A DNA stretch of 64,000 nt. Origin: JANQOH01 sp965242575 (GTDB taxonomy: Bacteria > Pseudomonadota > Alphaproteobacteria > UBA7887). The translations under genes were made by a program, and so were the position numbers. The notes beneath the pieces were generated by a model. That model was not told where the DNA came from and ran no database searches. It saw nothing but the letters and a program-made list of their open reading frames with translations. The stretch is taken from assembly GCA_965242575.1 (NCBI GenBank), contig OZ251461.1:1984001-2048000 (forward strand). Reading direction: 5' to 3'. Shown here one piece after another: positions 14,904-24,074 of the stretch (within the stretch, counting starts at the first letter, position 1; every line of letters begins with the position of its first letter).

Positions 14904-16718
14904 CTACAGCGAGAAGACGTAGAGGACGTTGCTCGGCACCGCGGTCTTGAGCTCCGGCGTCGAGTCGGTGAACCACTGCGGCCAGGCGCCGCCCAGGCCC
15001 ACCTCGATGGCGATGTACTGCTTGCCGTTGGCCTCGAAGGTCATCGGCGGGGCGTTGATCGCCGAGCCGGTCTCGAAGCGCCACAGCTCCTCGAGGGTCA
15101 CCGCGTCGAGCGCGACCACCTCGCCCTCGGCGAGGCCGGTGAACACCAGCCCGCCGGCGGTGGTCAGCATGCCGCCGAGCAGCGGATAGGTGGTCTCGTA
15201 TTTGCCCACCACCATGCCGGTCCCGACGTTGATCGCCGTCACGCTGCCGGTGATGCGCCCGTGCTCGCCCGAGAAGTCGAAGAACGGCGCGCCGCCGAGG
15301 AACAGGTCGCGCGGCTTGTGCATGCCGGGGACCGTCACTTCCGCGAAGGCCTTGTTGCAGCTCTCGATGACCGGGATGTAGTAGAGGTTGGTGTGCGGGT
15401 TGTAGGCCGTCGGGGGCCAGTTCTTGCCGCCGGTGTGGGCGGGGCAGACGAAGCCCTCGATCTCGCCCCGGCCCTCGGTGGCGTTACCCCGCGCCGCCGC
15501 CGTGCCCGGGTTGTAGGTCTGGACGTCGACGTCGGGGTTGTAGGCCACCGGGCGCCCGTTCGCGTCCAGCCCGTCGGTCCAGTTCAGCAGTTTGACGAAC
15601 TGCGTGCCCCAGATGAACTCGCCGGTGGCGCGGTCGAGCGCGTAGGCGAAGCCGTTGCGGTTCGCGTGCAGCACCGCCTTGCGGAACTTGCCGTTGATCA
15701 TCCCGTCGACCAGCGTGTGCTCGGCGATCGAGTCGAAGTCGTAGGGGTCGTTCGGCGTGTGCTGGAAGCCCCACTTGAACTCGCCCGTGTCGGCGTCGAG
15801 CGCGATGGAGCTATCGGTCCACAGATTGTCGCCGGGGCGGTAGGCGTTGTCCCAGTCCGGCCCGGGGTTCGCGGTGCCCCAGATGATCAGGTTGAGGTCG
15901 GGGTCGTAGGCGCCCGTGACCCAGGTGGTGCCGCCGCCGGTCTTCCAGGCGCCGTAATCGTCCTTCCAGGTCTCGTTGCCCGGCTCGCCCTCGCCCGGAA
16001 TGGTGTAGGTGCGCCAGACGAACTCGCCGGTCATGGCGTCGCGCGCCTCGAGGTAGCCGCGCACGCCGAACTCGGCGCCGGCCATGCCCGTCACCACCGT
16101 GTCCTTGACGATCAACGGCGCGCCGGTGATCACCTCGGCGTTGCCGGGGTCGCTCACCTGCGCCTCCCAGACGAGGCTGCCGTCGTCCTTGTCGAGGGCG
16201 ATCAGCCGCCCGTCGATCACCGGGGAGATCACCATGTCGCCGTAGAGCGCCACGCCGCGGTTGTTGATGCCGCAGCAGGTGACCGTCGGCGCGTAGTCGC
16301 GATCGGCCTTGGGATCGTATTTCCAGACCATCCGCGGCCCGCCGCCGCGCACGTCGAGCTTGGTGACGACTCCCCAGCCGGTGGTCAGGTAGAGGAAGCC
16401 GTCCTCGGCGAGCGGCGTCCCCTCCAGGCCGGAGAACGGCCACACGATCAGGTCCTTGCCGCCGCCCTGCGTGTCGCCCATCGCCCAGGTGAACGCCACC
16501 TTGAGGTCGGCCACGTTGTCGCGGTTGATCTCGTCGAGGCTGGAGAACCGGTGCGACTCGTAGTTGCCGTGGTGGTTGATCCAGTTCTCGGGCTCCGCCT
16601 CGCTGTCGACGAGGCGCTCATGGGTCACGTCGGCCGCGGAGGCGGCCGCCGCCACCAGGGCCGCCCCGGCCAGACCGGCCAGCGCGCCCCGTATCGTCGC
16701 TCGGTGTCGCGTATCCAT
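14904..16718 (-). CDS. PQQ-dependent alcohol/methanol dehydrogenase, lanthanide-type signature
   Basis: This is a type I quinoprotein alcohol dehydrogenase: an eight-bladed propeller, periplasmic, with a signal peptide of about 29 residues. The vicinal disulfide Cys pair is in TVTCCGINN (about 148-149). Metal/PQQ ligands are Glu in GAEFGVRGY (about 215) and Asn in GTANPGP (about 284). The catalytic Asp is in NDPYDFDSI (about 327), and a second Asp lies two residues on (about 329). Calcium enzymes (MxaF) have Ala there; lanthanide enzymes (XoxF, ExaF/PedH) have Asp. So a rare-earth cofactor is predicted. 604 residues is usual. Substrate cannot be told from sequence. Cytochrome c follows. Confidence 0.92.
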   Translation of the reverse strand: MDTRHRATIRGALAGLAGAALVAAAASAADVTHERLVDSEAEPENWINHHGNYESHRFSSLDEINRDNVADLKVAFTWAMGDTQGGGKDLIVWPFSGLEGTPLAEDGFLYLTTGWGVVTKLDVRGGGPRMVWKYDPKADRDYAPTVTCCGINNRGVALYGDMVISPVIDGRLIALDKDDGSLVWEAQVSDPGNAEVITGAPLIVKDTVVTGMAGAEFGVRGYLEARDAMTGEFVWRTYTIPGEGEPGNETWKDDYGAWKTGGGTTWVTGAYDPDLNLIIWGTANPGPDWDNAYRPGDNLWTDSSIALDADTGEFKWGFQHTPNDPYDFDSIAEHTLVDGMINGKFRKAVLHANRNGFAYALDRATGEFIWGTQFVKLLNWTDGLDANGRPVAYNPDVDVQTYNPGTAAARGNATEGRGEIEGFVCPAHTGGKNWPPTAYNPHTNLYYIPVIESCNKAFAEVTVPGMHKPRDLFLGGAPFFDFSGEHGRITGSVTAINVGTGMVVGKYETTYPLLGGMLTTAGGLVFTGLAEGEVVALDAVTLEELWRFETGSAINAPPMTFEANGKQYIAIEVGLGGAWPQWFTDSTPELKTAVPSNVLYVFSL

Positions 16719-17060
16719 CGTTCAGGCCCTCCCTGCGCCTGTCCGCAACGGATTCCGAACGCGCGCGCCGCCCGGCTGCCGCCGGCCCCGGAGCGCGCGA
16801 ACGGCCGATACTCCATCCCCGCCCGCGCCGGGTCAAGCGCGGCGCATCGCGGCGCCGGGGCGGCGCGGACGTCCGCCGTGGTAACGTCGGGCGCCGGGCG
16901 GGCGCCGGGAAGGCGCAACCGGCGGGGCCGGCGCGCCATTGCGTTTAGGAGCACGGGTTATGCCGGGTCGGCCGGTCGGGATCGATAACGCGCGCGGCCC
17001 GCGCCGGACACGGGTCCGGCGGACGGCCTCGGCCACGGCCGCCGCCGGCGGGCGCGCCGG
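16719..17060. other. Divergent intergenic region, no firm gene
   Basis: This 342-bp gap lies between the PQQ dehydrogenase (minus) and the flippase (plus). Promoters for both should be here, but no convincing -35/-10 pair is visible. An ORF of 34 codons, ATG 16960 to TGA 17064, has AGGAG 9 bases upstream. It ends by overlapping the flippase GTG in GTGA (MPGRPVGIDNARGP..., Arg-rich). It could be a leader peptide coupled to the flippase, or chance. Confidence 0.4.
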
Positions 17061-18398
17061 GTGAACCGCGCCGCCCATACGGCCGGCCTCCGCGACGCCG
17101 CGGTCCTGTTCGCGACCAAGGTCGGGGTGTACGCCGCCGCCATCGCGAGCCAGGGCCTGCTGGCCTGGCTGCTGCGCCCGGAGGGGCGGGGCGCCTATGC
17201 GGTATGCGTCGCCTTCGCCTACCTGCTCGGCGTGGCCGTCACCCTGAGCGCGGAGAAGGGCGCGCAGTTCCTCATCGCCGCCGGGCGGCTCGACCTGTCG
17301 CGGGGCGTCACGCTCGCCCTCGGCGCCTGCCTGGCGGGGAGCGCCGCCGCCGCCGCCGCGGCGCTCCCGCTCGTCCATGGCGGCCTCGCCTATTTCCGCC
17401 AGGCGGACACGGCGTCGTTCGAACTGGCGCTGGTCCTGGTCCCGGCCGCGTCGATGTCGTTCGCGGCCTCGCTTCAGCTGGCGGGCCTTCGGCGTTTCGC
17501 TCCGCTCGCCGTCTTCTCGCTCGCCCAGCCGCTCGTGGCCGTCGCCGGCCTTCTGGTCCTCGTCCGCCATGGCGGCATGGGGGTCGACGGCGCCGTCCTC
17601 GCCCTCGCGGCGGGCCATGTCGTCCTGCTCCTCGGCTGCTTGTGGGATTTGCGCCGGAACTGCGGCCTCGCGTTCGCCGCGCCGTCGCCGGGCGACGTCC
17701 GCCGCGTCCTCGGATACGGCCTGCGGCATCACGCCGCTCGCGTGGGGACCGAACTGGAGCCGCATATCGGCGTGGCGGCGCTCGGCGCGCTGGCGGCGGG
17801 CCGCGCCGACATCGGCCTGTTCGCGGCCGCGGCGGCGGTCATCTACCGCCTGACCGCGATGTCCTTTTCCGTCTCCACCGCGCTCTTCCCGCGAATCGCC
17901 GGCGGCGAGGGGGCGGGGCTGGAGACCGTCGGCCTCTGCCTCCGCCTCGTCTGCGCCGCCACGGCGGCGGCCCTCGCGCTCCTGCTGGCGGCGGCGGAGC
18001 CGCTGGTCCGGGTGTTGTTCTCCGCGGCGTTCCTGCCCGTCGTCCCGCTCTTCTGGATCATGGCGCCGGGGGTGCTGGCGCACGCCGCCGCCGGCGTGTT
18101 CATGGCCTGGTTCAACGGCGTGGGCCGGCCGGGGGTCTGTTCGTGGACCATCTGGCTGGGGCTGGCCGCCTATGCGGCCGCCTTCGCCGTCCTCTACCCG
18201 GCGCTCGGCGCGCCCGCCGCCGCCTGGGCGCTGGCCGCGGGCACGGTCCTGCGCGCGGTCGTCCTCGCCGCGGCGTTCCATCGCGCGACCGGCGCTTCGC
18301 CGCGCGCCCTGTGGCGGCCGCGCCGGGAGGATTTCGCCCGCCTGTGGCGCGCCGGCCGCGCCCTCGCGGCGGGCGTGCGAACCCCGCGCGCGGTTTGA
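17061..18398 (+). CDS. Oligosaccharide flippase-like (MATE/Wzx superfamily) membrane protein
   Basis: The protein has 445 residues and is almost entirely hydrophobic, with about 12-14 predicted membrane segments. The N-terminus (FATKVGVYAAAIASQGLLAW, RPEGRGAYAVCVAFAYLLG) matches the polysaccharide biosynthesis/flippase family, where LGPEGRGxYA is common. Such proteins flip lipid-linked sugars across the inner membrane. No glycosyltransferase or polymerase genes are adjacent, so the substrate is unknown. The GTG at 17061 is supported by the conserved N-terminus that follows. Converges with the GST gene. Confidence 0.8.
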   Translation: MNRAAHTAGLRDAAVLFATKVGVYAAAIASQGLLAWLLRPEGRGAYAVCVAFAYLLGVAVTLSAEKGAQFLIAAGRLDLSRGVTLALGACLAGSAAAAAAALPLVHGGLAYFRQADTASFELALVLVPAASMSFAASLQLAGLRRFAPLAVFSLAQPLVAVAGLLVLVRHGGMGVDGAVLALAAGHVVLLLGCLWDLRRNCGLAFAAPSPGDVRRVLGYGLRHHAARVGTELEPHIGVAALGALAAGRADIGLFAAAAAVIYRLTAMSFSVSTALFPRIAGGEGAGLETVGLCLRLVCAATAAALALLLAAAEPLVRVLFSAAFLPVVPLFWIMAPGVLAHAAAGVFMAWFNGVGRPGVCSWTIWLGLAAYAAAFAVLYPALGAPAAAWALAAGTVLRAVVLAAAFHRATGASPRALWRPRREDFARLWRAGRALAAGVRTPRAV

Positions 18399-18420
18399 GG
18401 GCGCCCGCGCGCCGCCGCCG

Positions 18421-19041
18421 TCACGTCATCGGGACCGCGAGCGCCTGTTCGGCGAAGGCGGGGCGGGCGCGCAGGCGCGCGTACCACGCCTCCAGCCCCG
18501 GCAGGCCGGGCCGGTCGACCTCCAGTTCGAACCAGCGCCGGGCGAAGACGCCGAGCGGAATATCCGCCATCGTGAACCGGTCCCCGGCGAGCCACTCGCG
18601 CTCCCTGAGGCGGTCGTCGGCGATTCGCCACGCGCCCGCCGCCTGCTCTGCGGCGGCGGCGATCTCGCCGGCGCCGATTCGCCCCGGCTCGCGGACCAGC
18701 CCCCGGAAGATCGTCGTCATCGGCCCCGCCGCCGTCGTCTGCTGCCAGTCCATCCAGCGTTCGGCCTCGGCGCGGACGCGCGGGTCCTCCGGCCACAGCC
18801 CGCCCGGATCGTGGACGGCCGCCAGGTAGCGGACGACGACGTTGCTCTCCCAGAGGACCAGCCCGTCATGCTCCACGGTCGGCACCCGCGCGTTCGGGTT
18901 GCGCGCCAGCATGTCGGGGTCGCGGATGCGCCCGAACGCGCCGCCGGCGTCCTCCCTCGCGTACTCCAGCCCCAATTCGGCGCAGCACCACAGCACCTTC
19001 TGCACGTTCGCCGAATTGCGCCGGCCCCAGATTTTCAACAT
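18421..19041 (-). CDS. Glutathione S-transferase family protein
   Basis: The protein has 206 residues. The N-terminal thioredoxin-like domain begins MLKIWGRRNSANVQKVLWCC; the Ser in RRNSANVQK is the likely glutathione-activating residue. NPNARVPTVEHDGLVLWESN holds the cis-Pro and the glutathione-binding ES pair. The helical C-terminal domain contains WLAGDRFTMADIPLGVFARRW, the usual N-capping box. Substrate is unknown. The start overlaps the end of the upstream adenosine deaminase gene by 7 bases, so the two are likely cotranscribed. Confidence 0.9.
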   Translation of the reverse strand: MLKIWGRRNSANVQKVLWCCAELGLEYAREDAGGAFGRIRDPDMLARNPNARVPTVEHDGLVLWESNVVVRYLAAVHDPGGLWPEDPRVRAEAERWMDWQQTTAAGPMTTIFRGLVREPGRIGAGEIAAAAEQAAGAWRIADDRLREREWLAGDRFTMADIPLGVFARRWFELEVDRPGLPGLEAWYARLRARPAFAEQALAVPMT

Positions 19042-20141
19042 CGCGCCGCTCCTTCCCCGCCGCCTTCGGCCAACCTTTGCGCCGGTTCGGGCCGTTGCGC
19101 CGGTTCGGGCGCCGTCCAGCCCGGATGCGCCGCGAACCGCCGCTCCAGCGCCGGGCCGCGGCCCGGCGGGCGCCAGGCGGCGCCGAGCGCCTGGCGGACC
19201 AGCGTCCGGACCTCCGCCGGGGCGAAGCCGAACGTGTCCATCAGCGCGGCGTATTCGCCGGCGAGGCTGTTGTGGAACATGCCGGGGTCGTCGGTGTTGA
19301 TCGATATGTTCAGCCCCCGCCGCCAGTAGCGGCGCACCGGGTGGTCCGCCAATTCGCGGACGACTCCCGTCGCCGCGTTGGAGAGCGGGCAGAGCTCCAG
19401 CGGCAGCCGGCTTTCGGCGAGGCGGTCGATCAGCGCCGGGTCCTCCTCGGCGCGGGTCGCATGTCCGATCCGGTCGGGCGCCAGCGCGTCGAGCGCGCCG
19501 GCGACGCTCTCCGCCCCGGCCGCCTCCCCGGCGTGGACCGTGGTCCGGAGCCCCGCCCGCCGCGCCGCCGCGAAGGCGTCCGCGAACGGTTCCGGCGGAA
19601 CCGCGTGCTCCGACCCGCCCATGCCGATCCCGACGATTCCGAACTCCCGCGCCTCGGCCGCCGCGGCGACGGTGGCGCGCGCGCTTTCGGGCCCCAGGTC
19701 GCGCACCACGTCGGCGATGAGCCAGGTCTCGACTCCCGGCGCGCGGTCGAGGCCGCGGCGAATCGCCTCCGCCAGCCGCCCGGTCTCCAGGCCCCGGCCG
19801 GCGAACCGCGCCGGCGAGAAGAACATCTCGGCGTAGAGGACGTTCTGGCGCTCCAGCTCCCGCGCCGCGGCCTCCGCTACGAAGGCGAAGTCGTCGTACG
19901 TGCGCAGGAACCCGTTCTTCCAGATCCACGCGGCGATGAAGGCGGGGAAGTCGGGATAGGCCAGCCGGCGGCGCAGCGCCGCGCGGTCGGGAACGCTCTC
20001 GTCGCCGCCGTATTTGCGGATCAGCGTCCACAGCGCGTCGAGGGGGATGGCCCCCTCCAGATGCAGGTGCAGCTCCGCCTTGGGCAGCGCCGCGAGCCAC
20101 GCGTCGCGGTCGGCCGCCGCGCCGCCGCGCGCGCGCTCCAT
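19035..20141 (-). CDS. add: Adenosine/adenine deaminase family protein
   Basis: A zinc-dependent amidohydrolase barrel. Metal ligands appear in KAELHLHLEGAIP (about H25, H27), the HAGE block (TVHAGEAAGAESV, catalytic Glu), RIGHA and ISINTDDPGMF. LCPLSNAATGVV is the conserved segment before the last strand. Adenosine deaminase makes inosine; close paralogues act on adenine or modified adenosine nucleotides, and the sequence alone does not settle which. The 368 residues include a short C-terminal Pro/Glu-rich tail. It is upstream of, and overlaps, the GST gene. Confidence 0.85.
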   Translation of the reverse strand: MERARGGAAADRDAWLAALPKAELHLHLEGAIPLDALWTLIRKYGGDESVPDRAALRRRLAYPDFPAFIAAWIWKNGFLRTYDDFAFVAEAAARELERQNVLYAEMFFSPARFAGRGLETGRLAEAIRRGLDRAPGVETWLIADVVRDLGPESARATVAAAAEAREFGIVGIGMGGSEHAVPPEPFADAFAAARRAGLRTTVHAGEAAGAESVAGALDALAPDRIGHATRAEEDPALIDRLAESRLPLELCPLSNAATGVVRELADHPVRRYWRRGLNISINTDDPGMFHNSLAGEYAALMDTFGFAPAEVRTLVRQALGAAWRPPGRGPALERRFAAHPGWTAPEPAQRPEPAQRLAEGGGEGAARC

Positions 20142-20205
20142 GCGTCCATGCTACTGTGGCGCCGCCCCGCCGGCGAGGGCGGGAGCCGTCGCGGAGGAGC
20201 GAATC

Positions 20206-20970
20206 GTGAGATTGCGGCAAATCTGCCTGGTGGCGCGCGACCTCGAGCCCGCGGCGCGCGACCTGTGCGAAACCTTCGCCGTCCGGGTCGCCTACCGCGA
20301 CCCGGAGGTGGGCCAGTGGGGCCTGCACAACGTCGTCGCCCCGGTCGGCGGCGAGTTCCTCGAGATCGTGTCGCCGAAAGAGGAGGGGACCTCCGCCGAA
20401 CGCTATCTCGACCGGCGCGGCGGCGACGGCGGCTACATGGTCATCCTCAATTGCGACGACGCGCTGGCGGCCCGCGCCCGCGCCGCCGCGCGCGGCGTCC
20501 GCGACATCTACCGCATCGACCGCCCCGGCTACGTCGCGACCCAGTTCCACCCGCGCGATTGCGGCGGCGTCATGCTGACGATGGATTCGGTCCCCGGAGT
20601 CGCCGACCGCCGCGAGCCGCTGGCGGAATGGCCGCCCGCCGGCCCGGATTGGCGCGGCAAGGTCGCGACGACGCGCGTCGCCGGCTTCGCCGGGGTGACC
20701 GTCCAGACCGGCGACCCCGAATCCGCCGCCCGCCTGTGGTCGGACCTCATCGGCGCCCCATGGCGCCGCGAGGACGACGCCTTCGCCCTGGACCTGGACA
20801 ACGCCCGTGTCCGCTTCCGCCCGGTCGCCGATGACCGGGGGCCGGGGATCGCCTCGGTGGCGCTCCGCGCCGCCGACGCCGGCGCGGTCCGCCGCGCCGC
20901 GGAGGAAAGGGGGCTGCCGGTCCGCGGCGGCCGGGTGACGGTCGTCGGGACGGAATTCGCGCTCGTCTAG
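20206..20970 (+). CDS. VOC/glyoxalase-like family protein, two domains
   Basis: The protein has 254 residues. It starts with RLRQICLVARDLEPAARDLC, as in glyoxalase-like (DUF4062/VOC) domains, with VGGEFLEIVSP at the strand that usually carries a metal Glu. A second half (FAGVTVQTGDPESAARLWSD) looks like another VOC module. No function beyond a possible metal-dependent lyase or isomerase can be given. GTG at 20206 is preceded by GGAGGAGC, a strong ribosome site. It diverges from the deaminase gene 64 bases away. Confidence 0.75.
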   Translation: MRLRQICLVARDLEPAARDLCETFAVRVAYRDPEVGQWGLHNVVAPVGGEFLEIVSPKEEGTSAERYLDRRGGDGGYMVILNCDDALAARARAAARGVRDIYRIDRPGYVATQFHPRDCGGVMLTMDSVPGVADRREPLAEWPPAGPDWRGKVATTRVAGFAGVTVQTGDPESAARLWSDLIGAPWRREDDAFALDLDNARVRFRPVADDRGPGIASVALRAADAGAVRRAAEERGLPVRGGRVTVVGTEFALV

Positions 20971-21130
20971 CGCGTCCCGCGCCGGCCGATCCGCCCGAAC
21001 TGTCCGGCGGCCCGCGACTTCGTGGACGGCGCGCGGGACGTCGTGGGGACTTTGTCGCCGCCGGACCGCTTCGCCGAATGGGGCGGCGAGGCCGTTCCGG
21101 CCGAAGCTCCCCGGGAGTGGATTTGACACC

Positions 21131-24052
21131 ATGCCCGACACACGGCTGATCGAACGCTGGCTGCCTATCGCGGAGCTCGGCATAGAGAGCAAGCGCGAAC
21201 GGACGCCGATGACGCCGTTCCCCGCGCCGAACCGGCTGCACGTCTGGTGGGCGCGGCGGCCGCTGGTGGCGTCGCGGGCGGCGGTGCTCGCCTCGCTGCT
21301 GCCGGCGGACGCGGACCGCGAGAAGTTCATGCATGTTATCGGGATTCATGGGGATCCGGTGGCGGCCAAGACCCGGATCGCTATTGCGACCCGCGAGGGT
21401 AGGCGGCTCGGTAAAGACGCCTATGGCTATCCTCGTGCGTTCGGCTACCTTCCGCAGGAAGACGATATAAAATGGATGGAGGAAAGTATTACGGATCGCA
21501 AGGTCGTTCTCGATCCCATGGCGGGAGGAGGTAGTATTCCCGTCGAGTCTTTTCGCCTCCGCCTCGAGACGCTATCCAATGATTTGAACCCGGTTTCTGC
21601 GTTGCTTCAAAAGGGAACCCTGGAATGGCCCGCCAGATTCGGAACGGCGGTTCGGCAAGCCTTTCAAGATTTGGCGCGCGTATTCGTCGGTGAAATTCTC
21701 GATCGCCTTGCGGGGATATTTCCCGAAGAACCGGAGGGAAATAGTCGACCGGACGGCTATCTGTGGGCGCGCACCGTCGCCTGCCCTTATTGCGCCGGTA
21801 TTGTTCCGCTGTCGCCGAACTGGCGGCTGGCGCCGGACGGAGCCGGAATCGCGCTCGCGCCGCATGTCGGCGACGGGCCGGGCTCCGAAGGCCGGGCGTG
21901 TGCGTTCGAGGTCGTGCGGTCGGCGGGAGAGCATTCGGCAGGGACAGTGCGGCGGGGGGTTGGGGCGTGTCCGTATTCCGACTGCGGGCGGATTATCGAC
22001 GGCGACGAGATCAAGGAGCAGGCGCAAGCGGGGCGCATGGGCGAACAGCTGTTCGCCGTGGTGGTCAAGAAGCGGGTGAAGGTCCTGAGCAAGACCGGGA
22101 AGACGCGCGAGAAGTGGGTTCGCGACTACCGCGCGCCGCGGCCGGAGGACGACAACGCCGCCGAAATCCGCGCCAGACTCGACGAGAAAATGCTCGAATG
22201 GGAGGCGTTCGACATCGTGCCGAGCGAGCGCATTCCCGACGATGGCGCCAAGACGGTGGAGCCGATCCGATACGGAATGCGGTCGTGGCGCGACCTGTTC
22301 TCGCCGCGCCAGCTGTTGTGCCACGGAACGGGCGTCGAGGTGTTCCGCGAAATGCTCGAGGCGGACGAAGCGGCCGGCGAGCTGACCGATATTCGCAAGG
22401 TAGCCTATGTATATCTGGCCTTCGCGCTGGACAAGCTGCGCGACTACAACTCCCGCATGTCGGTATGGCATGCAAACCGGGAATTGATGACCAACACGTT
22501 CTCGCAACACGATTATTCGTTCAAGTGGTCCTATGCCGAGATGGCGCCTCTGGTTACGGGCGCGGGCTACGACTGGGCTCTTCGGGAAACAGCCAAATGC
22601 ATCGGCGAGCTCGTCGCCCTCGTCCGCCCGGAGGGCGCCGGCGACGCGCTGTTCGGCGAAGACGGCGCCGGGGGCGGCGCGCCGCCGATAACCGTCACTT
22701 GCAAGCCCGGCGACCGGCTCGATCATATCGCCGATGGGAGCATCGACGCGGTGGTAATTGACCCGCCCTATTACGACAACGTGATGTACGCCGAGCTGTC
22801 CGACTTCTTCTACGTCTGGCTCAAGCGGACCGCCGGCCGCGTGTTCCCGGAACTGTTCACGAGCCGTCTGGCCGACAAGGACAACGAGGCGGTGGCGAAC
22901 CCGGCGCGGTTCCGGGGCGAGAAGGGCGCGCGGGCGCTGGCGGGGCGCGACTACCAACGGCGCATGGCGGAGATCTTCGCCGAATGCCGAAGGGTCCTCA
23001 AGCCCGACGGGATCATGACGGTGATGTTCACCCACAAGGCGACCGGCGCGTGGGACGCGCTGGCGACCGGGTTGATGGAGTCCGGCTTCGCCGTGACCGC
23101 GTCGTGGCCGATCCACACCGAGGCCGGGGGCAGCCTGCACATTCGCGGCAAGGCGGCGGCGAACAGCACGGTGCTCCTCGCCTGCCGCCCGCGCGCGGCG
23201 GCGGCGGACGGGGAGGCGGCGTTCTGGGAGGACGCAGAGCCGCGCGTCGTGCGCGCGGTGCGCGAGCGCATGGACGGCTTCGCGGCGGCGGGCCTGTCCG
23301 GCGTCGACCTGTATCTCGCCGCCTTCGGCCCGGCGCTGGAGGAATTCTCGCGCCACTGGCCGCTCCGGCGGGGACGGCCGCGCCCGGCGCCGGCGGGCCG
23401 GCGGCGGCGCGGGGCGGGCGCGGCGGAGGAGGAGCTCGACCCCTACGCGGCGGCGCCGGAGGACGCGCTCGACGCGGCGCGGCGCGAGGTCAAGAACTGG
23501 CGGCTGGCGCAGCTGACCGGCCGCCGCTCCGGCGCCGAACTCGACCCCGCGACCGAATTCTTCGTGCTGGCGTGGGACGCCTTCCGCGCGCCGGTGTTCG
23601 CCTACGACGAGGCGCTCCGCCTCGCCCGCGCCGCCGGGGTGGACCTGGACGGCGAGATCGTCGGGCGGCTGGCGGACAAGAGGGGCAGCGACCTGCGGCT
23701 GCGCGACAGCGCCGCGCGCGCCGCGAAGGGGGCGCTCGGCCCGCCCGGCGGCGCGCGCGGGATGATCGACGCGGTCCACCATGCGGCGCATGCGGCGCGC
23801 GCGCGGAGCCTGGGCGCCGCCCGCGACCTGGCGGAGGCGGAGGGGCTGGACCGCGACCCGCGCTTCCTCGCCGCGCTGGAGGCGGTGCTGGAGGTCCTGC
23901 CGCCGGCGCGCGACTGGACCGGGATCGAGCTGCAGGGCGAACTCGCGGCGGCGGGGAGCGACTTCGCGGCGCTGGAGGGCCTCCGCCGCCTCGCCTTCCG
24001 CGACCGCATCGCCGAGCCGCAGCAACTCGCCCTGTGGCGCGACGGCCCATGA
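21131..24052 (+). CDS. DUF1156 anti-phage-associated DNA adenine methylase, orphan
   Basis: The protein has 973 residues. The N-terminus has the DUF1156 block (LIERWLPIAELGIESKRERT, NRLHVWWARRPL). DPMAGGGSIP is the AdoMet-binding motif I, and VVIDPPYYDNVMYAELSDFF is the N6-adenine methylase motif IV (DPPY). Two Cys pairs (CPYC, CPYSDC) may bind zinc. In known defence loci this methylase is encoded with DUF499, DUF3780 and helicase genes; none is here, so it is an orphan or remnant. Base use changes inside the gene: about 21330-21790 and 22370-22600 are much more AT-rich than the ends. A decayed IS end follows directly. Confidence 0.88.
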   Translation: MPDTRLIERWLPIAELGIESKRERTPMTPFPAPNRLHVWWARRPLVASRAAVLASLLPADADREKFMHVIGIHGDPVAAKTRIAIATREGRRLGKDAYGYPRAFGYLPQEDDIKWMEESITDRKVVLDPMAGGGSIPVESFRLRLETLSNDLNPVSALLQKGTLEWPARFGTAVRQAFQDLARVFVGEILDRLAGIFPEEPEGNSRPDGYLWARTVACPYCAGIVPLSPNWRLAPDGAGIALAPHVGDGPGSEGRACAFEVVRSAGEHSAGTVRRGVGACPYSDCGRIIDGDEIKEQAQAGRMGEQLFAVVVKKRVKVLSKTGKTREKWVRDYRAPRPEDDNAAEIRARLDEKMLEWEAFDIVPSERIPDDGAKTVEPIRYGMRSWRDLFSPRQLLCHGTGVEVFREMLEADEAAGELTDIRKVAYVYLAFALDKLRDYNSRMSVWHANRELMTNTFSQHDYSFKWSYAEMAPLVTGAGYDWALRETAKCIGELVALVRPEGAGDALFGEDGAGGGAPPITVTCKPGDRLDHIADGSIDAVVIDPPYYDNVMYAELSDFFYVWLKRTAGRVFPELFTSRLADKDNEAVANPARFRGEKGARALAGRDYQRRMAEIFAECRRVLKPDGIMTVMFTHKATGAWDALATGLMESGFAVTASWPIHTEAGGSLHIRGKAAANSTVLLACRPRAAAADGEAAFWEDAEPRVVRAVRERMDGFAAAGLSGVDLYLAAFGPALEEFSRHWPLRRGRPRPAPAGRRRRGAGAAEEELDPYAAAPEDALDAARREVKNWRLAQLTGRRSGAELDPATEFFVLAWDAFRAPVFAYDEALRLARAAGVDLDGEIVGRLADKRGSDLRLRDSAARAAKGALGPPGGARGMIDAVHHAAHAARARSLGAARDLAEAEGLDRDPRFLAALEAVLEVLPPARDWTGIELQGELAAAGSDFAALEGLRRLAFRDRIAEPQQLALWRDGP

Positions 24053-24074
24053 ATGGCGATGAATGACGGGCGCC

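Noticed and set aside
12411..16988. A 1525-codon plus-strand open frame
   Set aside because: It is the shadow of minus-strand genes with clear families (SMP-30, cytochrome c, PQQ dehydrogenase); low-complexity Arg/Ala/Val content and no domain likeness. Very GC-rich DNA keeps antisense frames open.
21131..24052. A complete BREX, DISARM or DUF499-DUF1156 system
   Set aside because: No partner genes on either side; neighbours are a VOC protein and prfB.
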